DNA from: Neopestalotiopsis rosae
Taxonomy: Eukaryota; Ascomycota; Sordariomycetes; Amphisphaeriales; Sporocadaceae
Length of the DNA: 64,000 bases
Direction of reading: 5' to 3'
Assembly (NCBI GenBank): GCA_023078685.1
Contig: JALGAS010000006.1
Location: 3,844,001-3,908,000, forward strand
Under the pieces are notes generated by a model. The model saw only the letters and a program-made list of their open reading frames with translations, was not told the origin of the DNA and searched no databases. Positions 53,455 to 64,000 of this stretch are shown here, one piece after another. Numbering within the stretch: position 1 is the stretch's first letter; every line of letters begins with the position of its first letter. The position numbers and the translations under genes are program-made.

Positions 53455-55664
53455 TTAGACTTCGGCCGTGCGAGTCGCCTTTTCACTATTCTCCTTTCGA
53501 GCAGTCCGATCAGTTTGTAGCCTCCTTGCCACGTTACTGCCGAGAAACTTTTCCATGTTTGGTACAAAGACGGACGAGATGATGAGCAGAATCGAAAACG
53601 GAATGGTACAGTCTGGAGGATGAAGACGCGTTAGCCCCGAGATGCAATCGATCATCTACTTTCAAACTTACAAAACACAACTTTGAAGGCATCGGTATAT
53701 GCCCGGACCACGGCGTCGCCAACGGCAGCAATAATGGTATTGGTGATGCCTGGCACCTCTGCAAACGTCCCGCCAGTGCTAATATCGGCAAAGAGTTGCG
53801 CCAAAGATGTCTGGGGAAGCCCGGCCTCGGTGGCGGCGGGCGACACGTATGCCGGAATGTAATCATTGAGCTTGTTATTAAGCACAGAAACGTACAGGGC
53901 TTGGGCGACGGCACCTCCGAGCGCTCTGATGGATCCCATTACTCCAGTGGCGAGACCAATATCTTGCGGTTCGAGAACCAAAGTGACGCCGGGGAAGGAG
54001 ATGTTGTCAACTAATGAGAGTGTGAGTATTGCTCCATCAAGATACGAAACGACGTGTATGCTTCTGGAATACGTACTGAAACCAATGGCAACCAAGGCAC
54101 ATGTCCCAATACCAATGGTTGCTGCCCATCTATCCTTGTCGAGAGAGACCAGAGACGTGATCAATGCAAAGGACAATACGGACGCGACAATGGTCTGAAT
54201 TTTGACCTTGGGTACAAACGAAATGGCCAGACCTCCTAATACCTGACCAGCAAGAATGCCGCCGCCGACGACTGAGCTCTGCAGTCCGATTTGAATCGAA
54301 TCTGTCGTGTAAATGGACGAGATCAAGGTTGGCCAGATGACGGTGAAGGAGTAGTAAACCATGGCTCCGACAGTCGCAATGCCGACAATGGCGACGAACC
54401 CGGTATTTTTGAATAGACGTGGAGGCATCAAGGGTTGAACCTTGCAAAAGTATGCCTCTGCGGGACATTAGATAGAGAATTGTAACACTCGGAATGTACT
54501 TACCATAAAATGCAAATAATGCAAGGGTCAATATCCCGAACAGGAGTGTACAAAGAGTCTGCGCGCTCGCCCAGGGGTACGCTGTGCCTCCCCACTACAC
54601 ATGTTGTTAATCATTAACTCGTAAAGGTGTGATTTTCAGAGGACCATCTTACCGAAAGTCCCACCAGGAACAAGACACATCCTGCAATGAATAGAAACAT
54701 GCCCACGTAATCGAGTTGCTTGAGCTGCTGCATCTTGGTCTTGCCATTGACGTGGAGCTGGTCGTAGGTGGGCGGATGGTAAAGGAAGTAGTACAGAACC
54801 AGGGCCAAGACGGAAAAGATATCACCCAGGTAGTAAGACCACCGCCAGCGCGAGCTGGTGTTTTCGATAAAGAGCCTGGCAATGATGGGGCCGAAAATGG
54901 CAAAGGGTGCCGACGACATGAAGACGAGCGTGACAATGGGTCCCCTCATGCGATTCGGGACCAGCTCGCCCAATACTATGCCGAATGATAGTTGGCCAGC
55001 AGCAGCAATGCCGGTGCAGATATTGGCAGCAATGAGCATGCCCACCGACTGCGCGCAGGACCCGATGATGCAGCCAATGAGGCCTAGAATTCCCGTGCCC
55101 AGTACCATGTCACGTCGTCCAAAGATGTCGCTGATGCGTCCGACGAGGAGGAAGCCAATGGAAGTACCGAGAGTCCATACCGTCGCAACCCAGTTGATAT
55201 CCGCAGAGTTTCCGAGGTCGGCATTGATCAGTGTGCTTGAAACGGTACAGGTCAGCTGAAGAATGTGTATCTTGCTGAGAGGACAGGACTCACAGAGTGT
55301 TGGCCGGCAAGACCCAGCCTAGGTAAGCAACATTGTTTGCAAGACATTGGGCCTGTCATCCGAGTGAATTAGTGTCTTGGGTATAAACAGGAGGTCTTGT
55401 TATACATACCACAACAGTACCGATAAACTGAGCACTTCTAAAGTATCCTTCGGGCATCTCTGCGGCGTCACCGCCCACGGCCTTGTTATCGACATAATTG
55501 ACTGTCCCATCTGTATGCACCACCTTCAATGCGTTCCTCCTGACCTCTGTGGTCGCTGTTTCGATTTGTGTCAATTCGTTGCCATCTTTGTCAATATGCT
55601 GGTTTGGGATGCTCTTGGACACGTGTGAATCATTGTTGGAACCAGTGTACTCGTCGGAAGACAT
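53455..55664 (-). CDS. MFS transporter, TRI12 / trichothecene-efflux-pump type
   Basis: Multi-exon membrane transporter of the fungal TRI12-like family (a DHA2-type proton antiporter with 14 segments). Exon 1 is 55664-55410 and the last exon 53612-53455, with several short introns between. Landmarks are a polar N-terminus, then GTVVAQCLANNVAYLGW, INADLGNSADINWVATVWTL, the loop signature GRISDIFGRRDMVLG, GIVLGELVPNRMRG, and LGLATGVMGSIRALGG-like sequence in the second half. The family exports toxic compounds, and some members export siderophores; the substrate here is not determinable. Start at 55664 (MSSDEYTG). No biosynthetic enzymes adjoin it. The intron pattern was only partly worked out by eye. 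Confidence 0.85.
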
Positions 55665-57568
55665 GGCGAACAATGAAAGAGGATCATGGATGAAGTAAAG
55701 ATTGCAGTACGGAAAGTGCAAGTGGAGCTTCCGTGAGATCTATAGGTATCACAAACAGAATCTGCCGAGCACGGCCAGGCTCTTAATAGTTGCAGTGCGG
55801 ACTAATGGATACCCATGCAATTATGCATCTGCAATGTCAGGGTCGTCTAGAACCCAGAGCTGAAAAGCTGGCCGGTCGAAGGGTGCATGTGCAGGACCCG
55901 ATACATAGTAAAGTCTCATGGTGAGTCTGTTCAAGCAGTTCTCAGTCTAGAAAGATTCTAGTTGACTATTTCCTCTTTTCTCGGTGATGAAGATCCAGAG
56001 CCATAGGCAGGTATGAACAACACGGACAAGGTTACGCTTGAATACCTCCTAGTTCAACGGCTGCGTGGGGAAGTATAGAAGCTGAAGGCGCGGACAACCC
56101 GAGCATGGTCTCTTTCCTTGAGCCTATCATTGAAGAGTTGCTTACAGCTAGCTCATTTCGGAATGTCCAGGTTGCCCATCTCCATGCTGACTAGCAAAGT
56201 CTATCAGGCCCATCAACGAATGGCCAGATGGTCAAACTACTTTCCCAATGGCATACACATGGGATTCGAGTACCGGTCAGCAAGATCTCGACGTGCGGAT
56301 AGCAAATTTCAATTGATTCTAGAAGGCCCTGATGGAAAATCGAAGCTTTCAAAATGAGTCGTGCTGTGGACCGGTCTCGAGCATGTGCCGTCCGAATCCA
56401 GCAGATCTGGGGTATACGGGGCCTGCAGGCGCGATTACATCAGGGAATCCGGGGTAGGATAAGCAATGGTCAAGTAAGCAAGTGCATTTCGTAACAATGC
56501 GACGGCTTGGCTAGACCCCCGTTTCGTTGCGGGCAACATGATGCGATCTGCGGAGAATGGGGGGAAAACCACAACCGACTCCAAGTTTGGAAACGAAAGA
56601 GCCAGGCCGCTAGATCGAAAAGCAGTCCACGTGACGCGGGTAACCACAACCGTAGAAGTATCAAGTTTTCTGCAAGGTTTGAGTGACAGTATATAAACGA
56701 TTGGGTGATCATTGACTTCCTGCCGTGTGGTACAAAAGATTCCAAGTTAAACGTTTCATGATGCTGATGATACCAAGATCACTGAAATGACTTCTCTGTG
56801 ACGCAGAGTGAAGAGTTGACAAAACAGGATCATCTTCATCAATGAGGCGGCTAAAAATGATAAGCTCTATGTTGCTTGATGAATCAAAACTGTGTAGAGC
56901 CCAGGGATCCAATATGCCTCGTAGTCGTCTTCAGGTCATGGCATTGAAGCAGCGAACGTGACGAAGTGGTGGCTATGTCGGGGTCTTTGGGTAACAACAG
57001 TTTATTACGCAAATCAGCATAAAGTTTACGGGAAGAACAATTCTCAGGCAGTGGCAGATAATTATAAAAGGTAGTTTCCATCCATGAGTCTGCCTTATTT
57101 CAAATTGGCACCTTCTGTGGGATGTAGAAACCATCATTGAGTCGGCTGCCACACGATTTGAGAGCCTCTTTAGGCAATATCTGGCCATCAACTAAAGTGG
57201 CCCACCACAGCACTCGGTGAGAGGTAATTGCTGGTCGTTCAGTCTTCTGGCTCCGATTTCTGTAGTAGGTGCCTTGAGGGTGGTTCCCCTTCTGCCCCTT
57301 CCAAGTGATAAACACAGCCAAATAGAAAGAGAGAGATTTCTAGGAAAGAGCAGCTCGTTTATTTACTTATATTTGGCTCGATTTTCCAGCTTGAAATTCT
57401 TGTCCTAAACCTTTCCCTTTTTAATACCATCTTCTTCCAATTACCCAATCGATTGTAATAGGCATATCAACACAAAGATATTGCCTGATGGATTATTTTC
57501 TGACCCGGTAGCCACTCCATTGTATCAGCCTGCCTGGTGATGGCTTCCATGATGATAGTATTGAGAGA

Positions 57569-58174
57569 GTGCTTCAAATAACGGTCCTCCATTTCGTACT
57601 CGTTAATCTTGGAGAGCCGGAAGCATTTCGAAAAGCTTCTGAGACTTTGGCGCGACCGTCCGTTGGGACTCGCTCATCACTCCAGGATGACATTAACCGA
57701 CGCTTGACCGCCATGGAGAGGTCTCAGCAACCCTTCCGAGATCGTTCGAACTTCCAGAATCGAAACACTCGCTGGGCTTCCGACCAAGCTTTAAATGTCA
57801 CGTCAGATCAGGCACGCGTAGCCCGAGACGTTGTCAAGGAGCGACGAGACAAAGACGTCAAGACCGGTATCAAGAAGAACGACGCGGGCAAGGACAAACC
57901 TGACAACGCCCCCTAGAAGAGAGACAAGCCTTGGAAGAAGAATGACCGAAAGCCTAGGCAGTCAGGCAATTGGCGAAACGCTAAGGCTCCCAAGACCGTC
58001 AAAGCCTTCCCCGTCGACGGCAAGGTACTGGTCCAAGATCCTGACTCTGAGGATGTCGTTGAGGTTCCCGAAGATGTTATGCAATAACTTTCTGAGCTGC
58101 ATCCTACGTATGACGAGTTGGATGGCAATGGTGACGATGATCATCGATCCGTCACCGTTGAGAAAAACGCCTGA
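57569..58174 (+). pseudogene. Decayed ORF, possibly retroelement gag-derived
   Basis: One frame stays coding-like for about 200 codons through two internal stops (TAG at 57914-57916, TAA at 58085-58087). It is rich in charged residues: RRLTAMERSQQPFRDRSNFQ, KERRDKDVKTGIKKNDAGKD, then KRDKPWKKNDRKPRQ and an acidic C-terminus. No zinc knuckle or other named domain. Composition and decay resemble a gag-type fragment, but I cannot confirm this; it could be a degenerate host gene. A run of 23 T follows downstream at 58224-58246. Confidence 0.3.
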
Positions 58175-58223
58175 GGCGGTCGTCCTCTCGTAACGGAAAG
58201 GTGTGATAGTGTCGTTTGATTCC

Positions 58224-58246
58224 TTTTTTTTTTTTTTTTTTTTTTT
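58224..58246. repeat. Poly-T run
   Basis: Twenty-three consecutive T bases. On the minus strand this is a poly-A, which may be a simple repeat or the tail of a retroposed fragment. Confidence 0.7.
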
Positions 58247-59369
58247 AAATTTCTTTTTAAAGGCGACCTCTAGAATATCGAGAAAACACACACAAGATCC
58301 AGATCCGGAATCACAAACTCGCGCGAGTATAACTTGCAACTTCTTGACCGCTGGTGCTGACTCAGCCCCTTTTTTCAAGCCTTTACTACTGTAGCGGAAT
58401 CATCAGCATTGATGAGTACTTGATCGGTCATTACCTACGGAATAACCACCAAACTCCTCGTCCAATCTCACACGCCTGGTTCAAATTCAAGAATGATGCA
58501 TTACAACGCACGATGATTCCTATGCTCCATTCTCAGTTCCAGAGCTGCCTGGCATGAGTCTTATCGTATCTTGAGCCTTCATGATCTATACCTGCCAATA
58601 TACCCTTGCAACACCACGTCCGAAGCACGACTAATTGGGCTCTGTCATTTCCCTTACTACTCATCATTTCTCCTTTACAATGGACCAAGACATCTCGTCA
58701 ATACCCGCCTACAACGACCGCAATCCTGCTAACTGGCTCACATGCTCAACGTTCATTCCGGGCCAGGATATTCTGGACACAAAATTGACGGGCCGCTGAG
58801 TCTAATCAATGCCTCATGTGTATTCAGCGGTCGAGACGAGCAACTCAACCGTATCCCATCCCGTCGACGCGCCATTGTTTCAAAGCTTATGCCCAAAAAG
58901 TGCCCCGACAGTTTGATACAAACACAGAGTATGTCATGGAAGGGGCTGTGGCTGCAGGAAACGGAGAGGTCGATTTGTAAATAAGTTGTGGATTCCCGAT
59001 TTCAATATCATTGCCTCCAGCGTGCAAAGGTATCATCAATTATTCTATGTATCTCTGGAGACAAGCGGGGACATGAGGCCTGGCTGGAAGGGCATCACTT
59101 GGGCTGTTATTTTTCACACGTTGTAGTTGGATACGAATAGGCTCCCATTCATTCATGATGCATCAATTCAATGTCACTCATCTCTTATGCACACAAATGA
59201 GTTTGTACTGTAATGAATATTGTAATTAAATTATTGAGAATATGACCCGTACAAAGTACCGAAAAGTGTCCCTGACCAATCTGTCATGATCAAATTGGGC
59301 TTAGATAATGCTACTATGGATTCATAAATGCCGTGGAAATTCTCCGTCGCTAGACACGTACATTTGCAA

Positions 59370-61428
59370 CTATGGCAAACTAAGGAAGAGCTGTTCCATT
59401 GCCGGATAGTTTGGCGTCCTATAATAGTCCTTGTTAGCTCAACGGTGCTACGGCCAACCGAGATTACTCGTCGGTATTAGTCTGGACAAGAATAGCCACT
59501 TACCCAAGACCTGTGACGGGGTCCCACCCAGCGACAGCCGAAAACCCATTGGTGCCGCAACCGGGGTTTTGTCCATTGGTGATATCGTTGAGAACTTCGG
59601 AGTTCTCATAGAGGACGGTGTTGACAAAGCCGACCGGGGACTTGCCCGCGGCCAGACGCTTTTCGTTGATCATGTTGACGAGGGACGCAAAGACGGGCGC
59701 CGAGGCCGACGTGCCGAACGAGAGGGTAAAGTTGCCGTCCACGGCGGTCAGGTACCGGGCGCCGTTGGCAGCCACGTCGGGATAGCCTCGCACCGTCTGG
59801 GAGTTGTTGAACTGCTCGGCCGTGTACGACGGCGCCGAATCGGCAAAGTAGGACTTGACGGCCTTTTCCTGGTACGACGGCATGGCGAAGACGTTGGAGA
59901 AGCCCCCGCCGGAAAAGATGACTTCCTCGCACGCGCTCTCCGGCGACCGGACAGAGGAGCCGTTGAGGATTTGCGTCGCGCCGACCGAGGTGACGTACGG
60001 GCACGTGCCGGGGAAGGAAGGGTTGAAGAGGCCCGTCGAGCCGTCATTGTACGCGCCCGTGGCGGGGTCGATGCACACGGCCTGGTTGCCGGCGACGCCG
60101 TTGTCGCCCGACGAGAAGATCATGGAGACGCCCCGCAGGCCAAGCTTCATGTACTCTGCGCACTGCCGCTGCTCGTAGCGCGCGCCCAGGTCGCCCTCGT
60201 TGTAGCCGTAGCTGGTGGAGATTACGTTGGTGGCACTGGCCGTGCCGCAGCGCACGTCGTCGGCGTACTGCCCGTCAATGTTGGGGTCCTTGGAGTCGCC
60301 GCCCTGAAAGGTGCAGAAGCTGCCGTCTAGGGCGTCGAGCAGGTTGCCAAAGCTGCCCCCTTGCTCGAGGTCGCCGACCTGGAACAGCGTGGCCTGCTGC
60401 GGAAAGATGAGGCCCATGGCGAACTCGAGGTCGAGCGCCGACTCTCCGTTGAAGTTGAAGCTCTGGTTGGTCGTCTGTACCACGGCGTTGTCGATGAGCT
60501 GCACGACCGGGGACTTGCCAGCGAGCTTGGGCTGAAATTGCTCAAAGAAGAGGTTGAGGTCCGACTGGAGAAAGGCCTGCGGCGTGTACTCGACGATGCC
60601 CAGGGTGTTGTTGGCGGCCGCGAGCGAGCCGGCCGGGACCGAGTACAGCGCCCGCAGGCAGTCGATAGTCAGCATGGCGTCGCAGTTTTCGAGCGTGGCA
60701 ATGGCATTTTCGATCACGGCGCCCTGCTTCGGGGAGAAACCGTCGTTGGCCACGGGGCCGCCCAAGATGCCCTTTTCGGGTCGCTGCTGTCTCTTTCCCA
60801 GTGATCTCTTGCGCAACTCTTCCTGGTGCTTGTCGGCGACGGGGACCTGCTTGTTGTCCCGATCGTGCCCGACGCGCTGGTCAAAATGGATCGTCGGGGT
60901 GATCAAGTCAATGTGCTCCGTCAGGTGACTGGGAACGTGGTACTTGTCACAAGCGACGTGCAAGTTGCCATGCTGTCCATGTTGATAGACGTGGTATTCA
61001 GTCTTGAGGAGCCTCTCAACCTCTTGCACCGTGGCCTTGAACTCTAGCCAATGACGGCCTCTGGAGAGGGTGACGCGGTCAGAATCTATCCCTTCATCCT
61101 CGAGCCACTGCCGGACTGCGCCAATGGACTCGCGACTCGGAGCAAAGGTATCGGCAATCTGTTCTGCCGTCCAGTGCTTGCCATAGTCGGCCGATTGCGG
61201 ATGGGAGACAGCATGAATAAACTCCTCGGCTCTATGGAGATTGGACTGGGACAGGCCGATCCGGACAGGCAAAGTTTTGAATCCGTGCAGACGGCCCTTT
61301 TTTGTCCATTGCCTTCTGGGAGCCGTCCGTTCCTCGTGAACAACATGACTTGTTGCTCTTGAGAGCGGCTTTGCCTCTATTGCCGCCACCAGGGCAGCCA
61401 GTATACCAGCAAACAGCGCAAACCTCAT
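59370..61428 (-). CDS. Sedolisin (S53) acid serine-carboxyl protease, tripeptidyl-peptidase-like
   Basis: Secreted protease of 657 residues from exons 61428-59504 and 59418-59370. Signal peptide residues 1 to about 19 are followed by a propeptide with NLHRAEEFIHAVSHPQS and YGKHWT, the usual sedolisin pro-domain. The catalytic Glu/Asp motif is GESALDLEFAMG (about 323-334), the oxyanion Asp lies in SSGDNGV (about 437-443), and the nucleophile Ser is in GTSASAP (about 566-572). The calcium site is NDITNGQNPGC near the end. KRQQRPEK (about 215-222) may mark pro-domain cleavage. Enzymes of this family release tripeptides or cut proteins at acidic pH outside the cell. Its role is probably nutritional. 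Confidence 0.94.
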
Positions 61429-62138
61429 TATCACGACCCAAAACGACACAAATCCATTTCATAAAGCATCATAGTAAGTTGCCAGGGACATTTGCTTTTA
61501 TTATATTCTATATCAAGACCAAGCGCATGCACGCGCGTGTTCGAGTCTATGATACCAGTTGCCATGTTGTAGGAGGTAGGTTTCATGGTGTCGGATCTCC
61601 AAGCAAATGGCACATGTCGGCAGAGATAAGCTACGGAAACGTCCAAATTCCGGATAACTGAACAGGGTAGAGGCGCGTATTGGTGGTTGATTCCTGTTTG
61701 TTCCAGTCCCACAGCGACAGCCTCCAATCACCAAGAGGCCTGCACAAGGTGTGGAGTGTCCCTGTGATGGTCCTATACCATAGACCATAGGAACACCGGA
61801 TCTTGTAGATACCTTGGGGGCAGAAGCATGCGGCTCAGGTACATCAAACCGTACTGCCGCATTGGCGTTTCCAAGCTTCTGGCCCGATATCAGACGAACC
61901 AGGTTACGGAATATCCGCGGGATAATCGGCCGTGCGCAAGACCCGCGGGCATGAGGCTCAAGTCGACCCACGCACAGATACCCCGATACCCCCACAGGGG
62001 TAAATCTGCATCTAATGGGGGTACTGTATAATGTTTCAGACTGATTGGACACTCGCAGTCCAGGGTATCTGCGTCAACGACGCGCGTAGGGCAAGGTCTG
62101 CATTTTTGGCGAGGTTCGAATCTCGGTTGCTCGATTGC
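61429..62138. other. Intergenic region
   Basis: Sedolisin promoter and IPI3 3' flank. A GGTTCGAATC word at 62113-62122 resembles a tRNA B-box but has no matching stems. Nothing else. Confidence 0.35.
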
Positions 62139-63515
62139 TCATGAAGTTGCAGACTTGGCCTCCACATATCTCTGCATGGTCTTCTTTTGCAGCGCCCGCT
62201 GCTCGTTGATGATTTCCCTGAGTTCCTCATTTTCTTTACGCAATGCTTCATCTCCGGCGGGGGCTGTGGAGGACAGAGGTTGCTGTAGAGAAGATATGGC
62301 TTGTTGGAGCACATCTTGCGAGAAGCCCTTGGACTCTAGCATCTTACCCAATCTCGTCTCGCCTACTAGGTCTGATTCTAGCTGGGCGGTGAAATTATAG
62401 CTGCGACTGCCCAAGAATGGCTTGATGATATTGACAGTTGTTGTAGCCTCGGGCGAGGGAATCGGCGACAAAAAGAGAAGATTGCTCACCGAGGCATTCA
62501 GGTTGGCCACTTCGGTTGCAATCGCCTTGGTGCTGAGATCCCACCTGAGTATCTGACCGTTGGAGTGACCTGATAGCAATACTGTGCCGTCGTAAGTAAG
62601 TCCCAGACAAGATGCTGGTCCCGTCTCTTGTGGTACTTGACCAAACGGAGACGAAATCTGAACTACAGTTGAGCTTGCCTCGGCGCTTTGGCCACCGATT
62701 AATGCCTTTTCTGCAAAGAGTTCAACGGAAAACATGGCGCCGTTGTCACTTGAAACATAAAAAGCGCGTGCGCAAGGATCTAGGCTTAGGGCAGTGAGCG
62801 GGCTAGGAAAGAGAAGAGTTCGCAAGGCCTCGCCAGTATGATAATTCCAGATGATGCAGGACTTGTCTTTGCTGGCGGACACGCAGATGCTGGTATCGCG
62901 GTTGACGCTCTGGCTGGCGGCCAAGGCTGTAATGGCGGCTCGGTGGTTGGACAAGGTCTTTTCCGGTTCGTGCTCAACCGTCGTGTCGAGCTCTAGCAGG
63001 CGGGCAACGTCCCATACTTGAATGTTGGAGTCATCGGAGCCGGTCAGCAGGTGGTATGGAGTCACGGCCATGCAGGTAATTGCTTGTACGTGGCATGCCG
63101 GCGTGGTGATTTGCCTTCCAGTACATGTCTAATCTCGAGTCAATATGCGCTCTCCCGGCGGATTGCGGATGCGACAAACCTCCCAAAGAATCACCCGACC
63201 CTGATCTGTGCCGAGGACCAAGATTTGGCCAAAGAGAGTAATCGTCTTGATTCTTTCTTGAAATGTCACCGTCACCTCGTGGGTTCCCTTTGCCCTTGTA
63301 TACACATGCACCGTAGACTTTTCATGCTGGGCAGAAAAGACGTGCGTATTGCTCACAGCCAGGCAGTTTGGCGGGGCCGAACTCTTCTTGAAGGTACTGG
63401 CCGTCGAATGGCTCGGGTGGAGGATATGCTCGTATATACCCACGTCCTTGGCGATTGCAGTATTGTTGGCAATGGGAGGGCCATTCACGGCCGCAAAGTA
63501 TCGTTCGGTAAGCAT
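62139..63515 (-). CDS. IPI3: Pre-rRNA-processing WD40 protein Ipi3
   Basis: WD40 protein of 441 residues from exons 63515-63180 and 63128-62139. The N-terminal part (NCLAVSNTHVFSAQHEKSTV) and KTITLFGQILVLGTDQGRVILWEV match Ipi3. Repeats include LLTGSDDSNIQVWDV and SASKDKSCIIWNY; the C-terminus is a charged helix (ENEELREIINEQRALQKK). Ipi3 works with Rix1 and Ipi1 in the Rix1 complex, which helps process ITS2 and mature the pre-60S particle in the nucleus. The single intron has an unusual donor, GTTTGT, but is needed to keep frame. A conserved housekeeping gene. Confidence 0.88.
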
Positions 63516-64000
63516 CTCGTCGGCGGTTCGTCAGGTTGTCGCGGGACGGGACTCGAGAATTGATGAGTAAAGAAAGTTTGGCGCGCAGGAAGATAGATAC
63601 ACCAGTCGTTGAGTATGATCGCAATGTTTCAAGCAGGATAGATCAGTGGCGCAAAGTCCCAGTAGGTTTCGCCTGGATGTGCGCGACGGCAGCAATGTTG
63701 CAATGTAGAGATCAATTGCCTTTCTTTTGCAGCATCAGCCCGTCGATTCACCCAAAGCTCTAGCACTTGGAAATTTTTCACCATCAATTCCGCGACGCGC
63801 AAGGAAGCTATCCAAAAATTTTAGAAGCGGGACGGGCAGCTGGAACCCCGCTAACTACATTGTACTTAAGTACCCCCTGGGTCCTTCTTGGCGTACGATT
63901 GAACCTTTTTTTGCGGGAGAACCAGCCAAACCAGCAAAAGCCCAGCAGCCCAGCTAAGGCCAGGCGCAACGGTCGCCAGCGAGACCCTGCTCCAAATCTC
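63516..64000. other. IPI3 upstream region at window end
   Basis: Promoter side of IPI3. No gene can be supported before the window ends. Confidence 0.3.

Larger units (their letters stand above)
55665..59369. other. Gene-poor region with one decayed ORF
   Basis: Contains the TRI12-type MFS promoter, the decayed ORF at 57569-58174 and a 23-base T run (58224-58246). Otherwise only short frames with no domain. A 39-codon frame from the ATG at 58681 looks protein-like but stops early. Confidence 0.35.

Noticed and set aside
59431..60330. Plus-strand 299-codon open frame
   Set aside because: It is antisense to the sedolisin catalytic domain; Arg/Gly/Val-rich composition typical of a GC-rich shadow.
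62095..62130. tRNA-like B-box word GGTTCGAATC
   Set aside because: The surrounding bases do not form T, anticodon or acceptor stems.

Overview
The window looks like nuclear DNA of a filamentous ascomycete, most likely a Sordariomycete and plausibly Hypocreales. Reasons: short GT..AG introns of about 45-110 bp with CTAAC-like branch sites, Zn2Cys6 regulator and cerato-platanin genes, large fungal transporter families, and a repeat island degraded by RIP-type C-to-T mutation. I see no tRNA, rRNA or CRISPR. All family assignments come from reading motifs by eye; no database was searched. Spliced coordinates are my own models, and I checked that most keep frame.

Layout. (1) 1-20.5 kb reads like a small catabolic neighbourhood: the 3' part of a Zn2Cys6 transcription factor, a Dal5-type anion permease with an 8-nt microexon, a divergent M20 amidohydrolase, a cerato-platanin gene, and a TRZ/ATZ-type amidohydrolase split by a 9.5-kb nested insertion. 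(2) The insertion (about 10.39-19.89 kb) is an unclassified outer element holding a well-preserved solo LTR and a complete but RIP-destroyed Ty3/gypsy chromovirus. The chromovirus has identifiable zinc knuckle, RT, integrase and chromodomain, plus an extra antisense reading frame before its 3' LTR. (3) 22.9-35.1 kb is the most interesting region: full-length ABC-C transporter, MFS transporter, SAM methyltransferase, UstYa/DUF3328 oxidase and a secreted precursor with ten near-identical Kex2-delimited repeats (DAIQEYS or DAIQEYN). It looks like an undescribed dikaritin-type RiPP locus: precursor secreted and cut at Lys-Arg, peptide oxidised by the UstYa-like enzyme, perhaps methylated, and exported. 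(4) 35.5-45.1 kb holds a nucleotidylyltransferase and a 2,518-residue disordered/coiled-coil protein encoded in one exon. (5) 45.1-64 kb holds a long gene-poor stretch, a Mid2-like wall sensor, a small secreted cysteine protein, a TRI12-type MFS pump, a decayed ORF, a sedolisin protease and the ribosome-biogenesis WD40 gene IPI3.

Links between genes: the TF, permease and hydrolases could form a nutrient-scavenging regulon around a CGG-rich divergent promoter. The five genes from 22.9 to 35.1 kb plausibly form one biosynthetic cluster. Both are inferences from proximity and family roles.
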